From: CBDAPE01 sp965198325
GTDB taxonomy: Bacteria > Pseudomonadota > Alphaproteobacteria > UBA828 > JAPUJA01
Direction: 5' to 3'
Assembly (NCBI GenBank): GCA_965198325.1
Contig: CBDAPE010000018.1
Span: 310,001 to 374,000, forward strand
DNA length: 64,000 nucleotides
Shown one piece after another: positions 28,234 through 36,292 of this stretch (its first letter is position 1; the number at the start of each line of letters is the position of its first letter). A program made the translations under genes and the position numbers. Under the pieces are notes generated by a model. The model saw only the letters and a list, made by a program, of their open reading frames with translations. It searched no databases and was not told the origin of the DNA.

Positions 28234-28929
28234 CTAACCCTCGACGCTTTCGAGCGCGCCTTCCCGCCGGCGCATCGCGTGGTAGAGATGCACCATGTAG
28301 GTGGTGGCGAGCACCGGCGCGATCAGGTTCACCACGGGTATGGTGAACAATACGGTGATCACCACGCCGGCCACAATGATTTTGAACCGGTTGCGCCGGC
28401 GCAGCGCCCGGGTTTCCTTGAAGCTGATCCGGCGCGGGGCCACGATTTCGAGGAATTCGCGCCCGAAGAGATAGCCGTTGATCCCGTAAAAGAACACCGG
28501 ATGGATGATATTAATGAATGGAATCAAGGCGATGGGAAGCATCAGCAGGTTCAGCCCGATGGTCACGATCTCGAACCGGATGCCCGCCTTGGTAAATCGC
28601 CACCAGGAGTCGGGGGTGGCCTCGCCCAGGCCCGGATAGTGCCGCGCCTCGACCGCGTCGGCCACCGGTTCGGCGAACACATAGGCCAGCATCAGGGCGA
28701 CCGCCGGGAACAGCATCCAGGCGATAATCGCCGCGGCGATGCCGCCCAGCGCGTCGATCGTGGTATCGAGCCAGCCCAGATCGACCAGATCGATGGCTGC
28801 AAGCACGCCCGAGACGAGGGCGATCAGCCCGCCCGCGATCGCCAGCGAAATCAGGAAAACCCAGAGCAGAAGGCGCCGGATCTTCTTGTCCCGTAAATCG
28901 CCGATGGCCTTGAATACGCCGCCGATCAT
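28234..28929 (-). CDS. EI24 domain-containing (CysZ-like) membrane protein
   Basis: The ATG at 28929 opens MIGGVFKAIGDLRDKK behind GCGAGGATCGG and gives 231 aa. The frame is open far upstream, but that part is antisense to the PfkB gene. About six membrane segments fit the EI24/DUF540 family, and GLNLLMLPIALIPFINIIHPVFFYGINGYLFGREFLEIVAPRR is its signature stretch. The sulfate channel CysZ belongs to this family, but no cysteine-biosynthesis gene is nearby, so the substrate is unknown. Confidence 0.85.
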   Translation of the reverse strand: MIGGVFKAIGDLRDKKIRRLLLWVFLISLAIAGGLIALVSGVLAAIDLVDLGWLDTTIDALGGIAAAIIAWMLFPAVALMLAYVFAEPVADAVEARHYPGLGEATPDSWWRFTKAGIRFEIVTIGLNLLMLPIALIPFINIIHPVFFYGINGYLFGREFLEIVAPRRISFKETRALRRRNRFKIIVAGVVITVLFTIPVVNLIAPVLATTYMVHLYHAMRRREGALESVEG

Positions 28930-29094
28930 CCGATCCTCGCTTGGCGCAGGATCCGCGCCGTCGGAAACCGGCGGGTCCTGCAATGCCCCCTTGGCGACCG
29001 GCCGCACCACGGGCGCCCGGTCTCGGGTGTTCCCTGTATTTAGGTGTTTTAGGCGGGTGCCGCAACGCCCGTGCCGGGCGGGTGTGCGACGCTC

Positions 29095-29124
29095 TTGAGC
29101 CGACCGGGCGTTCGCCCCTATAGT
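29095..29124 (+). promoter_or_regulatory. Promoter-like sequence before the PfkB kinase gene
   Basis: TTGAGC (29095-29100) and TATAGT (29119-29124) are separated by 18 bases and lie 57 bases before the start codon. This is a reasonable sigma-70 candidate. Confidence 0.45.
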
Positions 29125-29181
29125 CGCCCCCGCGGACTCCGCCTGCCGCGCGCCCTGATAATCGAGCCACCCGAGGAGATC

Positions 29182-30171
29182 ATGAAAGAATCGACATTGG
29201 ACGTCGTGGGCATTGGCAACGCGATCGTCGACATCTTGGCCCACGCCGACGACGATTTGCTCGTCAAGCTCGATATCGCGAAGGGCTCGATGAACCTGAT
29301 CGACGCCCCGCGGATCGACGAGATCTATGGCCGGATGGGCCCGGCAGTCGAATGCTCCGGCGGTTCGGCGGCCAACACGATCGCCGGCGTCGCGGCGCTG
29401 GGCGGGGCGTCCGGCTATATCGGCAAGGTCGCGGACGACGAGTTCGGCAAGCTGTTCGGTCACGACATCCGCTCGCTCGGCGTCCGCTTCGACAGCCCGC
29501 CGCTCGCCGGCGGCGCGCCGACCGCGAAAAGCCTCGTGCTCGTAACGCCCGACGCCCAGCGCACCATGAACACCTATCTCGGCGCCTGCGTCGAGCTCGG
29601 CCCGGACGACGTCGATGAGGCCCTCGTCGCGTCCGCCGAAATCACCTATCTCGAAGGCTATCTGTGGGATCCGCCCGCCGCCAAGGAGGCCTTCCGCCGT
29701 GCCCTCGCCATCGCCCACGAAAACGGCCGCAGGGTCGCGCTGACGCTCTCGGATGCGTTCTGCGTCGAGCGCTACCGCGGTGAGTTCCTCGACCTGATCG
29801 AGCATCATATCGACGTCTTGTTCGCCAACGAGGCGGAGATCACCGCGCTCTACGAGGTCGCGGACTTCGACGCCGCGCTCCAGCATATCCGGGGCCATTG
29901 CGAGGTCGCGGCGCTGACCCGGAGCGAGAAGGGTGCGGTCATCGTCTCGGGCGACGAGGTCCACGTCATAGACGCGGTGCTGGGCGGCCCGGTGGTCGAC
30001 ACCACGGGCGCGGGCGACCTGTTCGCCGCAGGCTTCCTCTATGGTCTCACCAACGGCCTCGGTCTGGCCCGCTCCGGCCGCCTCGGTGCACTGGCCGCGG
30101 CCGAGGTCATCGGCCATCTGGGCGCCCGGCCCGAAGCCGACCTCGCCGCTTATGTGGAGGCCAGCGCCTAA
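29182..30171 (+). CDS. PfkB family carbohydrate/nucleoside kinase (adenosine-kinase-like)
   Basis: The ATG at 29182 follows GAGGAGATC, giving 329 aa. The first PfkB signature region is CSGGSAANTIAGVAALGG, and the second is DTTGAGDLFAAGFLYGLTNG with the catalytic aspartate. The opening LDVVGIGNAIVDILAHADD is typical of the adenosine/sugar kinase group found in alphaproteobacteria. It phosphorylates a sugar or nucleoside with ATP, but the exact substrate is not fixed by sequence. Its stop overlaps the convergent head-remnant gene by 4 bp. Confidence 0.9.
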   Translation: MKESTLDVVGIGNAIVDILAHADDDLLVKLDIAKGSMNLIDAPRIDEIYGRMGPAVECSGGSAANTIAGVAALGGASGYIGKVADDEFGKLFGHDIRSLGVRFDSPPLAGGAPTAKSLVLVTPDAQRTMNTYLGACVELGPDDVDEALVASAEITYLEGYLWDPPAAKEAFRRALAIAHENGRRVALTLSDAFCVERYRGEFLDLIEHHIDVLFANEAEITALYEVADFDAALQHIRGHCEVAALTRSEKGAVIVSGDEVHVIDAVLGGPVVDTTGAGDLFAAGFLYGLTNGLGLARSGRLGALAAAEVIGHLGARPEADLAAYVEASA

Positions 30172-30377
30172 CCGGCCAATGGCCCGCAGCCGCCCGGGGC
30201 GACACCGCCGCCCAGGACGCTCTCTCGGAAGAACCCGCCCAGCGAACCGTGGGCCCAGTCCCGAATCCACTCCACGGGCCGGGGCACGCGGCCGTCCTTT
30301 CGCCTGAACGGCGCCCAGATGTCGCCGCCGCCGAAACCGCCGGAGCCGTCGAAGCCGCCGCCGTGATTGCTAGCCAC
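30168..30377 (-). pseudogene. Third DIWAPF head module, remnant without tail
   Basis: The 69 codon frame starts at GTG 30377, overlapping the upstream partner gene by 8 bp. After a glycine-rich lead it carries GGDIWAPFRRKDGRVPRP.EWIRDWA, which matches the heads of the genes at 33442 and 31685. Similarity stops right after DWA, and the last 25 residues look random. It is best read as a head module whose linker and C-terminal domain were lost, the last member of the tandem array. It could also be a short protein in its own right. Confidence 0.6.
30253..30344. repeat. DIWAPF head-module DNA repeat, copy 3
   Basis: This stretch shares long blocks such as GAACGGCGCCCAGATGTC with 33320-33410 and weaker blocks with 31600-31680. 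It encodes the conserved head on the minus strand. Confidence 0.7.
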
Positions 30378-30861
30378 GATTGTGCGGCAGGATGACGAAC
30401 TGGCGGGCGATCTCGCAGTCCGTGGCTTGGTCCAGGAGCGCTTTGAATTCCGCCTCCGTTGCCGGGCCCTCCGGGCTTACCGTGATCGGGTTCAGCGGCA
30501 CCCCCTGCCGGTCTCGAATAACGGAACGTATTGCCTTGTTATTGACGTTTAGCATGATGTCTCCCCCGAAGCGGGGCAACCTCGACCAGTCAGCCCAATC
30601 CGTCAGCCGATGCAACATCACGTCGTCAACAACGAGGAAGGTTCGATCGAAGTAAATCATCATCGATGCCACTTCGCTGCGAAATTGGTTGCTCGTCTTT
30701 CCCTTTAGACTCTCGTCGAAACTGCAAGAGGGCGTATAGGGAACGACGGGCACGTAATACAGGACGAAGCCCAGCGCAATGAGCCCGGCGAGCAACCGCA
30801 GTCGCCATCGACGTCGTGGCGGCCGGGCCGCTCGCGCATCGACATCGCTTGATCCGTTCAT
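30370..30861 (-). CDS. Membrane-anchored partner protein 2 of the DIWAPF array
   Basis: This 163 aa protein has a basic N-terminus, one membrane segment at about residues 23-40 (LLAGLIALGFVLYYVPVV) and then a soluble domain expected in the periplasm. Cys46 follows the anchor and Cys149 lies near the C-terminus. It resembles the partner at 31682-32205, most clearly at the end: LDQATDCEIARQFVIL here and LDDAHQCSVAWQFIVM there. It starts 10 bp after the stop of the preceding head-tail gene. I do not recognise the family. Position, anchor and cysteine pair suggest an immunity-type protein, which is inference. Confidence 0.7.
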   Translation of the reverse strand: MNGSSDVDARAARPPRRRWRLRLLAGLIALGFVLYYVPVVPYTPSCSFDESLKGKTSNQFRSEVASMMIYFDRTFLVVDDVMLHRLTDWADWSRLPRFGGDIMLNVNNKAIRSVIRDRQGVPLNPITVSPEGPATEAEFKALLDQATDCEIARQFVILPHNRG

Positions 30862-30871
30862 TGTAATCGCC

Positions 30872-31685
30872 TCACCCTTTGACGTTCCGCCACTCGAATT
30901 GCGGGTCCGTCAGCCTGCCGTCAACGATCCTGACCGTGCCGACAACTTCCTGCTGCCAGCTCGATTGGACCGTATAGAACTTGGCGCGTCCCGCCTCCTT
31001 CAGCGCAACGGCGCCCGCGCCGCCTAAACCCCAGGCGTCGAAATCATATTTGTCGCTCCAGCTATGGGTGACGGTCCCCGCGATGTGAATCACGTCGCCC
31101 TCGCGCCGCGCAGTGAACATGCCCTTGGAATTCAGGTTGCTGTTGCCCGTCGCAAGGGCTTCGTCAGCATCGCTCCGATTCAGTAAATGATCGAGCGTAT
31201 CGAACTCTACGTCCCAGTCATCTGTTCCGAGCTCGACTGTCTCGCCTTCCTTGAGTTTGAGAAGCGTTTCGTCCAGCCGTGCGTTGGATTCTTGCTTACC
31301 CGTAAAACTATCCTCGAAACGTTGGCGATTTTCTGCCTCCCCGTCCCGGATGAATTCGTCCGCTCGCGCCTCTTCGCGGCTCAAAACGAGGTCGCTGCCG
31401 TCGCCGTCGAGCATGCGGCCGAGCCGATCCGCTGCCTTGTCCCAGCCTTGGCGGCGGAAGTACTTCTCCCAGCCCCGGTAGACGTCTTCGATCCGCTCCC
31501 GACCCTGCTTTCGCCGCGCCGCGCTCGAAGGCGGCCCGGCTCATCGACCAGCCCATCTTCGCCTGGCTCAGGCCCGGATAGGGGTTGGGCCGCCTCCGGG
31601 CCCGGTCCCGGATCCATTCCACCGGCCGGGGCACGCTGCCGGCCAGGCAAGGGAACGGCGCCCAAAGGTCGGTACTGCTCGTCAC
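30872..31685 (-). pseudogene. DIWAPF head-tail protein 2, with internal deletion and frameshift
   Basis: The head begins at GTG 31685 (overlapping the upstream partner stop as GTGA) and reads LWAPF, SVPRPVEWIRD, RRRPNPYPGLSQAKMGWSM. At about 31525 the sequence jumps to the equivalent of RKQGRERIE in the first protein, missing 362 bp of linker and losing frame. The tail then reads on another frame to 30872, with SREEARADEFIRDGE, GMFTARREGDVIHIAGTV, WSDKYDF and GRLTDPQFEW. The tail alone (from an ATG at 31414) would be 180 aa and could still be made. The head cannot be joined to it without frameshifting. Confidence 0.65.
31524..31680. repeat. DIWAPF head-module DNA repeat, copy 2
   Basis: This copy is nearly identical to 33253-33410 over its first 110 bases, sharing blocks such as GCTCAGGCCCGGATAGGGGT. 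The two diverge towards the start codons. Confidence 0.75.
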
Positions 31686-32205
31686 GGCGGCTCATACCCC
31701 ATGACGATGAATTGCCACGCGACGCTGCATTGATGTGCGTCGTCCAAGTACATATTGATTTTCCTCTGGCTCGGCGTTTCGGCGAATCCCATGGCCTCGT
31801 CATAAAGTGTAACGCCCTTGCGGGCGTGGATGATATCTATGACGGATTTCCAGTAAGCGTTGGAGAACCCGTCGAGGCCACGAAGGGTGTCTCGATCCAC
31901 GAGGTTCCAAGCGTCGAAGAGACGAACGTAAATACCCTTGTCCGTTATGCTGTAATGGATTCCGTAACGCTTCAGGCGTTCAAAGAAGAGGTCCCTGAAT
32001 TCGGGCGTCAGATTGCTTCCCCCGTGGGGATCCCGGGGATCGAGCGGCCGCGTGCCCCCTCCCCAATCGCATTCAGGGATGTACCGCACGATCGGGAAGT
32101 GGACGATGGCGAAGCCGAATAGGACAGGGCGCCGGCCAGCAGCAAAAGGACAACGGGATGGCCGAACCGCCGAATTCGCTGCGGCAAGTATGGAAGCGAT
32201 ATCAT
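31682..32205 (-). pseudogene. Membrane-anchored partner protein 1 of the DIWAPF array, frameshifted
   Basis: The ATG at 32205 overlaps the stop of the preceding head-tail gene as ATGA and opens MISLPYLPQRIRRFGHP followed by VVLLLLAGAL. One base is then missing at about 32120. Adding one G restores a continuous anchor, LLLLAGALVLFGFAIVHF, into the downstream frame RYIPEC...QFIVMGYEPP. The repaired product is 174 aa, with one membrane segment and a periplasmic domain with cysteines in IPEC and HQC, matching the layout of the partner at 30370-30861. Confidence 0.65.
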
Positions 32206-33442
32206 CGCCGCCCATCTCCTTGGGGCGTCACGTCGGTCCACTCGAACCGCGGATTGACGAGTTGCCCGTCGACGATTTCAATCGTGCCGAAAACCCGATG
32301 CGACCATTGTGCCTCAATATCGAATTCTTTTGCCCGCCCCGATTCAATTAGCGCGGTTGCCTTCGAGCCCTTGCTCTTTCCCGGCTCGAAATTGTAGGTG
32401 TCGGACCACACGTATTCACGGAACCTTCGATGACGATCACATCGCCATGCCGGGAAGCGGTGAAATGGCCGGTCGAATCGAAGTTACTCGCGCCAATAGC
32501 GAACACGTCATCGAATTCTAGCGCCGGTGCTACATCCTCTTTTGTTTTGAGATCGCGATTCCATCTGTCGTTGAAGGAAATCGTTTCACGGTCTTGCAAC
32601 GAGCGAAGCTTATCGTCGATGTTTTGGTTGATTCCTCCGTCGAGCCCAAGAAAGCTTCGCCGAACGAAGCGATTGCGGTTCTCTTCTTCACCGTTCCGGA
32701 TATAGCCACGCGTCCTCGCATCCTCGCGGCTGATGACACGCTTTTGGCCACTGCCGCCGAGGAAATGCTCGATATTGTCGGCGGTATCTTCGAACCCCAG
32801 CGGTCGAACCTGCTTGGCGATGCGGCGGAACTCGTCCTCGATACGGTCAAGCCGTTCTATGCGCTCCCGACCCTGCTTTCGCTGCGTCGCGCTCGATTTC
32901 GACTGGTCCGGCACCGCCGCGCGATCGGTCTCCGTGCCGCCCGCGAGCGTCTCGTCCGTCCCGCCCTTGAGCGGAGTCCCTGCCCGCGCCGCGCCGCCGC
33001 GCCGGGCGTGGCCCAGCGTCTCGCCCGCCGACGCCGGGCGCCGCTCCGCCCGGCCCAGCGGTTCGCCGGCCCGGGGCCCGTCCCGGTCGAGGCGCCGGGC
33101 CGTGCGGAATTCGGGCGCAAGATGGTGCCGGGAGCCCTCCACCCGGTCCGGGTCGAACCGCACCGCCCCGTCCGCGCCGAAGCGCACCCCGTCCCGCGCG
33201 AAGCTTCCGCGGAGGACCTGCCCCAGGCCCGTATGGGGCTTATCGCGCGCCTGCTCGAAGGCGGCCCGGCCCATCGACCAGCCCATCTTCGCCTGGCTCA
33301 GGCCCGGATAGGGGTTGGGCCGCCTCCGGGCCCAGTCCCGGATCCATTCCAGCGGCCGGGGTACGCTGCCGTCCTTTCGCCTGAACGGCGCCCAGATGTC
33401 GCCGCCGTCGGAGCCGCCGCCGCGGCCTGAAGACTTGGTCAT
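32202..33442 (-). pseudogene. DIWAPF head-tail protein 1, promoter-proximal, single frameshift near 32417
   Basis: The ATG at 33442 follows AGGAGATTCCT. Residues 15-62 are the conserved head (DIWAPFRRKDGSVPRP, EWIRDWARRRPNPYPG, LSQAKMGWSMGRAAF). Residues about 63-180 are an Arg/Gly/Ala-rich linker. A helical segment, RKQGRERIERLDRIED, leads to the tail with SREDARTRGYIRNGE and GHFTASRHGDVIVIEGSV. There one G is missing; repair continues as EYVWSDTYNFEP, then FGTIEIVDGQLVNPRFEW, ending at 32202 (413 aa). The tail aligns with that of the gene at 30872. I know no family name. No signal peptide is visible. Confidence 0.65.
33253..33410. repeat. DIWAPF head-module DNA repeat, copy 1
   Basis: This is the promoter-proximal copy of the repeated head-coding segment. 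It shares blocks with 31524-31680 and 30253-30344, all in the same orientation. Confidence 0.75.
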
Positions 33443-33507
33443 AGGAATCTCCTGATGTGGTCGCTCGTTTCCGGCTTATTTATGCCAAATTGGGGGAAGA
33501 TGTATTA

Positions 33508-33536
33508 ATAATAACCAAAATAGCCCATAATGTCAA
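33508..33536 (-). promoter_or_regulatory. Near-consensus sigma-70 promoter of the DIWAPF operon
   Basis: Read on the minus strand, TTGACA (33536-33531) and TATTAT (33513-33508) are exactly 17 bases apart, in an AT-rich pocket unlike the surrounding DNA. The first start codon is 66 bases downstream. In the 428 bp gap to the LysR gene, this promoter and the dyad at 33822-33850 are the only features I can support. Confidence 0.7.
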
Positions 33537-33821
33537 GAACAAACTCGGTTCATTTCATATATTTCTCCCGTTAGAGGAATTCTCTGAGCGGAATCAAGAG
33601 CTTATTGCCACCTGGGGTGATTGCAGTTGGCTGCGTAGCACAACCGTTGATAGCGAAATGGCGGTATAGAATGGGCTTGCGTGCAGCCGGGTTTGGCGTC
33701 GCGCGGCCGGTCGCCCTGGGGCCGGCGTGAAGACGGGCCGGTTTCCCGGATCCGTCGGCGTCGACGCCCGGGCGGCCCTGACCCCCCGGTGACAAGTTCC
33801 CGGGCGCTTGCCGCCAGTGGA

Positions 33822-33850
33822 CAGAATATGCATTTAGAGCATAGTATCTG
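33822..33850 (+). promoter_or_regulatory. Dyad before the LysR-type gene
   Basis: CAGA...TATGC and GCATA...TCTG form a partial inverted repeat centred on ATTTAGA, 21 bases before the LysR start codon. A T-N11-A type autoregulatory site is plausible. Confidence 0.4.
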
Positions 33851-33870
33851 TTTTAACATGCGGGTCAGCA

Positions 33871-34782
33871 ATGAAGATTGAAGATGTCCGGACGTTCGTC
33901 GCGGTCGCGGAGCAGGGCTCGATCCAACGCGCCGCTAAGGCGTTGGGTCTCACTCAGCCTGCGGTAACGCGCCAGATCCAGCGGCTCGAGGCCGGGCTGG
34001 GCGTACCGCTGCTCGACCGGCGGACCAAGCCGCCGGGCCTCACGATTGCCGGCTCCCGGGTGTTGCCGGCCTGCCGGCGTATGCTGAAGGCGGCCCAAGA
34101 TCTCAAAGCGCTTGCCGGCGGCGGCGAGGAACCCTCGGGCTCGCTTTCAATCGGCATCGCCCAGGGCGTCGAGGATATCGCGCTGGGCGCGCCGCTCGAC
34201 GCGCTCCGCGCACGCTTCCCGAAGCTCGGCGTGCGCATTGCGACCCATCCCTCCGCCGGGCTGCTCGAACAGGCCGCGGCGGCGCGCTTCGATATCGCCG
34301 TCGTCCTGCTGCCCTATGGCGCAAGCCCGCCCGCGGCGCTCGGCGGTCATCTGCTGGGGCGCGATCCGCTCACTGTCCTCGCCCCCGCCTCCTGGGCGCT
34401 CGAGCCGGGCCTCTCGGCGAAGCGCCTGGGCGAGTATGGCTGGGTGCTCAACGCCGAAGGTTGCGGCCACCGGACGGCGTTGACAAAGGCCGTAGAGGCC
34501 GCCGACGCGACCCTGGCGGTCAACGCGGAAGCCTTCGACATGGCGGTCCAGCTCTCGCTCGTCTCAAGGGGGACCGGGCTCGGCCTGGCGGCGCCCCGCG
34601 TCGTCGCTGCCAGTCCCGACCGCGAGAAGCTGAAACCGGTGCTCCTCGAAGATGGCGAGCTCGCGGTGGGCGTCTGGCTGATCGCCGATCAACCGGGTGA
34701 CGCGATGCGCCCGGTTATCGAGTGCTTCGAGGCCGCGCTCTCGGCCGCGCTCCACGCGGCGCCCGAGAGGACCGCCGCCTGA
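33871..34782 (+). CDS. LysR family transcriptional regulator
   Basis: This 303 aa protein has the N-terminal helix-turn-helix FVAVAEQGSIQRAAKALGLTQPAVTRQIQRLEAGLGVPLLDR. A periplasmic-binding-like effector domain follows from about residue 90 (SLSIGIAQGVEDIALG). LysR proteins usually regulate a divergent gene and themselves; here the divergent neighbour is the DIWAPF operon 430 bp away, and the convergent neighbour is a nitrilase gene. The target cannot be assigned from position alone. Confidence 0.92.
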   Translation: MKIEDVRTFVAVAEQGSIQRAAKALGLTQPAVTRQIQRLEAGLGVPLLDRRTKPPGLTIAGSRVLPACRRMLKAAQDLKALAGGGEEPSGSLSIGIAQGVEDIALGAPLDALRARFPKLGVRIATHPSAGLLEQAAAARFDIAVVLLPYGASPPAALGGHLLGRDPLTVLAPASWALEPGLSAKRLGEYGWVLNAEGCGHRTALTKAVEAADATLAVNAEAFDMAVQLSLVSRGTGLGLAAPRVVAASPDREKLKPVLLEDGELAVGVWLIADQPGDAMRPVIECFEAALSAALHAAPERTAA

Positions 34783-34800
34783 CCGCTCTGTCTTACGCGA

Positions 34801-35580
34801 TCAGAGCAGGTCTTCCCGCAGGTCCGCGAGCTGGGTGCTCTGGGATGGCTTGGTCCCGGGATCCGCGAGCGCGGCGGTGACGTCCGCGATCAGCAGGGCC
34901 TCTGACGTCCGCCCGGCGCGGGCGAGATCGCAGCCGTCGGGGCCGACGATGCCGCTCAATCCCGTATAGACCAGGCCGCCCTCCACGCCCGACAGATTGG
35001 CGTAAGCCACGCAAATGGCGTTCTCCAGCGCACGGGCGCGCACGAGCGCCGTCGGCACCTCGGTGAACGGGTCCATGTTGGCGGTGGGCACGATAATCAG
35101 GTTGCAGCCGTCCTGGGTGAGTTTGCGCGCGACCTCGGGAAACTCGATGTCGTAGCAGATCACCAGGCCGACCTTCCAGGGCCCAAGCTCGACGACGCCC
35201 AGACCCTTGCCCCGGACGAAGGCCTTGCCCTCGAGCGGGTCGTAGAGATTGACCTTGCGGTAGACGCACCTGATCTCGCCCGCCCCGTCGATGAAGGCGG
35301 CGGAATTATAGAGCGAGCCGTTGTCCCGCTCGGGAAAGCCGAAGGCGATCGCGGTGTCCGCGCCTTTCGCGATTGCCCGGGCCCGATCGATCGAGGGTCC
35401 GTCGACGGGCTCCGCGAGGTTGCGGGCCTCGGTGCCGATGTTGTAGCCGGAGAGAAACAGCTCGGGGAAGACCACGAGGCGAGCGCCCGCGGCCCGCGCC
35501 GCGCCCGTGATGCGTTCGATGGTGTCCAGATTGGCGGCCTTGTCGCCGAAGGCCGCCGCGCCCTGATAGACCGCCAGCAT
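34801..35580 (-). CDS. Carbon-nitrogen hydrolase (nitrilase superfamily)
   Basis: This 259 aa protein has the Glu-Lys-Cys triad of the superfamily: the glutamate in VVFPELFLSGYNIG, the lysine in CVYRKVNLYDPLEG and the nucleophile in GLVICYDIEFPEVAR. The form resembles amidases acting on omega-amides or small aliphatic amides rather than true nitrilases. It ends 18 bp from the convergent LysR gene. Two tautomerase-like genes precede it on the same strand, so a small catabolic operon is likely. Confidence 0.9.
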   Translation of the reverse strand: MLAVYQGAAAFGDKAANLDTIERITGAARAAGARLVVFPELFLSGYNIGTEARNLAEPVDGPSIDRARAIAKGADTAIAFGFPERDNGSLYNSAAFIDGAGEIRCVYRKVNLYDPLEGKAFVRGKGLGVVELGPWKVGLVICYDIEFPEVARKLTQDGCNLIIVPTANMDPFTEVPTALVRARALENAICVAYANLSGVEGGLVYTGLSGIVGPDGCDLARAGRTSEALLIADVTAALADPGTKPSQSTQLADLREDLL

Positions 35581-35619
35581 GTCTCGATCTCCTCTTTTGC
35601 CGTGGGCCGTCCGCGGACC

Positions 35620-35826
35620 TTAGTCCGGGCCCAGCTTGCGCTCGAACCGCCGGCCAATCTCGCCGGCCTCGACCATGTTACACCCGGACCATTCCCGAAT
35701 CACGGCGCTAATGAAGGGCAGTGGCGAGCCCAGATGCTCGTGAACCACCTCGACGATGCGCTCCAGGAGCCGTGTCTTTTCGGCCTCGCTGAGGCCGTGC
35801 TGAAATTCGCACTGGATGAAGGGCAT
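35620..35826 (-). CDS. 4-oxalocrotonate tautomerase-like protein, 68 aa
   Basis: The product begins MPFIQCEFQHGLSEAEKTRLL. Pro2 is in place to act as the catalytic base after removal of Met1, as in the tautomerase superfamily. The length and the central FISAVIREWSGCNMVEAG pattern fit short members. It lies 39 bp before the nitrilase gene and 29 bp after the second tautomerase gene. Substrate is unknown. Confidence 0.78.
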   Translation of the reverse strand: MPFIQCEFQHGLSEAEKTRLLERIVEVVHEHLGSPLPFISAVIREWSGCNMVEAGEIGRRFERKLGPD

Positions 35827-35855
35827 GACGACCTCCTGATGAATCGGGTCACGAT

Positions 35856-36119
35856 TTATGGTTCGTCCGGCAAAATCCCGAGCCGGCGGAGCTGGGCTTC
35901 CGCCGCAAGGTCCGCCGGGCCCCCGTTGCCCGGGCCGTAGTCCACGTTGTGCTCGCCGAACTCGAGGAAATTGAAGCCCGGCGATTCCCGGACTTGGACC
36001 ACTACGTAGTCCGATGGAATGCCCGTGGTCTCCTCGACGGCGGCGGCCAGCGCGTGCATGAAGGCGCTAAGCTGCTCCGGCGTTCGCCCGCGGCGGATCT
36101 CGCACTGGATGTAAGGCAT
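35856..36119 (-). CDS. Tautomerase family protein, 87 aa
   Basis: I chose the ATG at 36119 because it gives MPYIQCEIRRGRTPEQLSAF with Pro2 exposed and has GGAGGACCGG upstream; the frame is open further but without signal. The core DYVVVQVRESPGFNFLEFGEHN resembles tautomerase enzymes of the oxalocrotonate type. It is a diverged relative of the adjacent 68 aa protein. The two could form a hetero-oligomer, as some superfamily members do, which is inference. Confidence 0.75.
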   Translation of the reverse strand: MPYIQCEIRRGRTPEQLSAFMHALAAAVEETTGIPSDYVVVQVRESPGFNFLEFGEHNVDYGPGNGGPADLAAEAQLRRLGILPDEP

Positions 36120-36178
36120 GGTCCGGTCCTCCCTCGATTCAGTCAGCGGCAAGGACCGTCTCTTTATCACGAAAATGA

Positions 36179-36198
36179 ATAATATCAAAAACTATTAT
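36179..36198 (-). promoter_or_regulatory. AT-rich dyad before the tautomerase-nitrilase genes
   Basis: ATAATA and TATTAT form a perfect 6 bp inverted repeat with an 8-base spacer, 60 bases upstream of the first tautomerase start. It could be an operator or promoter element for this minus-strand group. Confidence 0.35.
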
Positions 36199-36292
36199 GC
36201 CAGTATTGAAAATACCCTCGGGCGGGCTTGAGCCGCGCGCGCTGCCGGGCTTTGTCGAGAGGGGCCTTGTTGCTGTGCTTCTTGTGAGCACA

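Noticed and set aside
30253..33410. CRISPR-like or phage origin for the repeated segments
   Set aside because: The repeats are few, long, unequally spaced and protein-coding, with no spacers and no cas, integrase or structural phage genes nearby.
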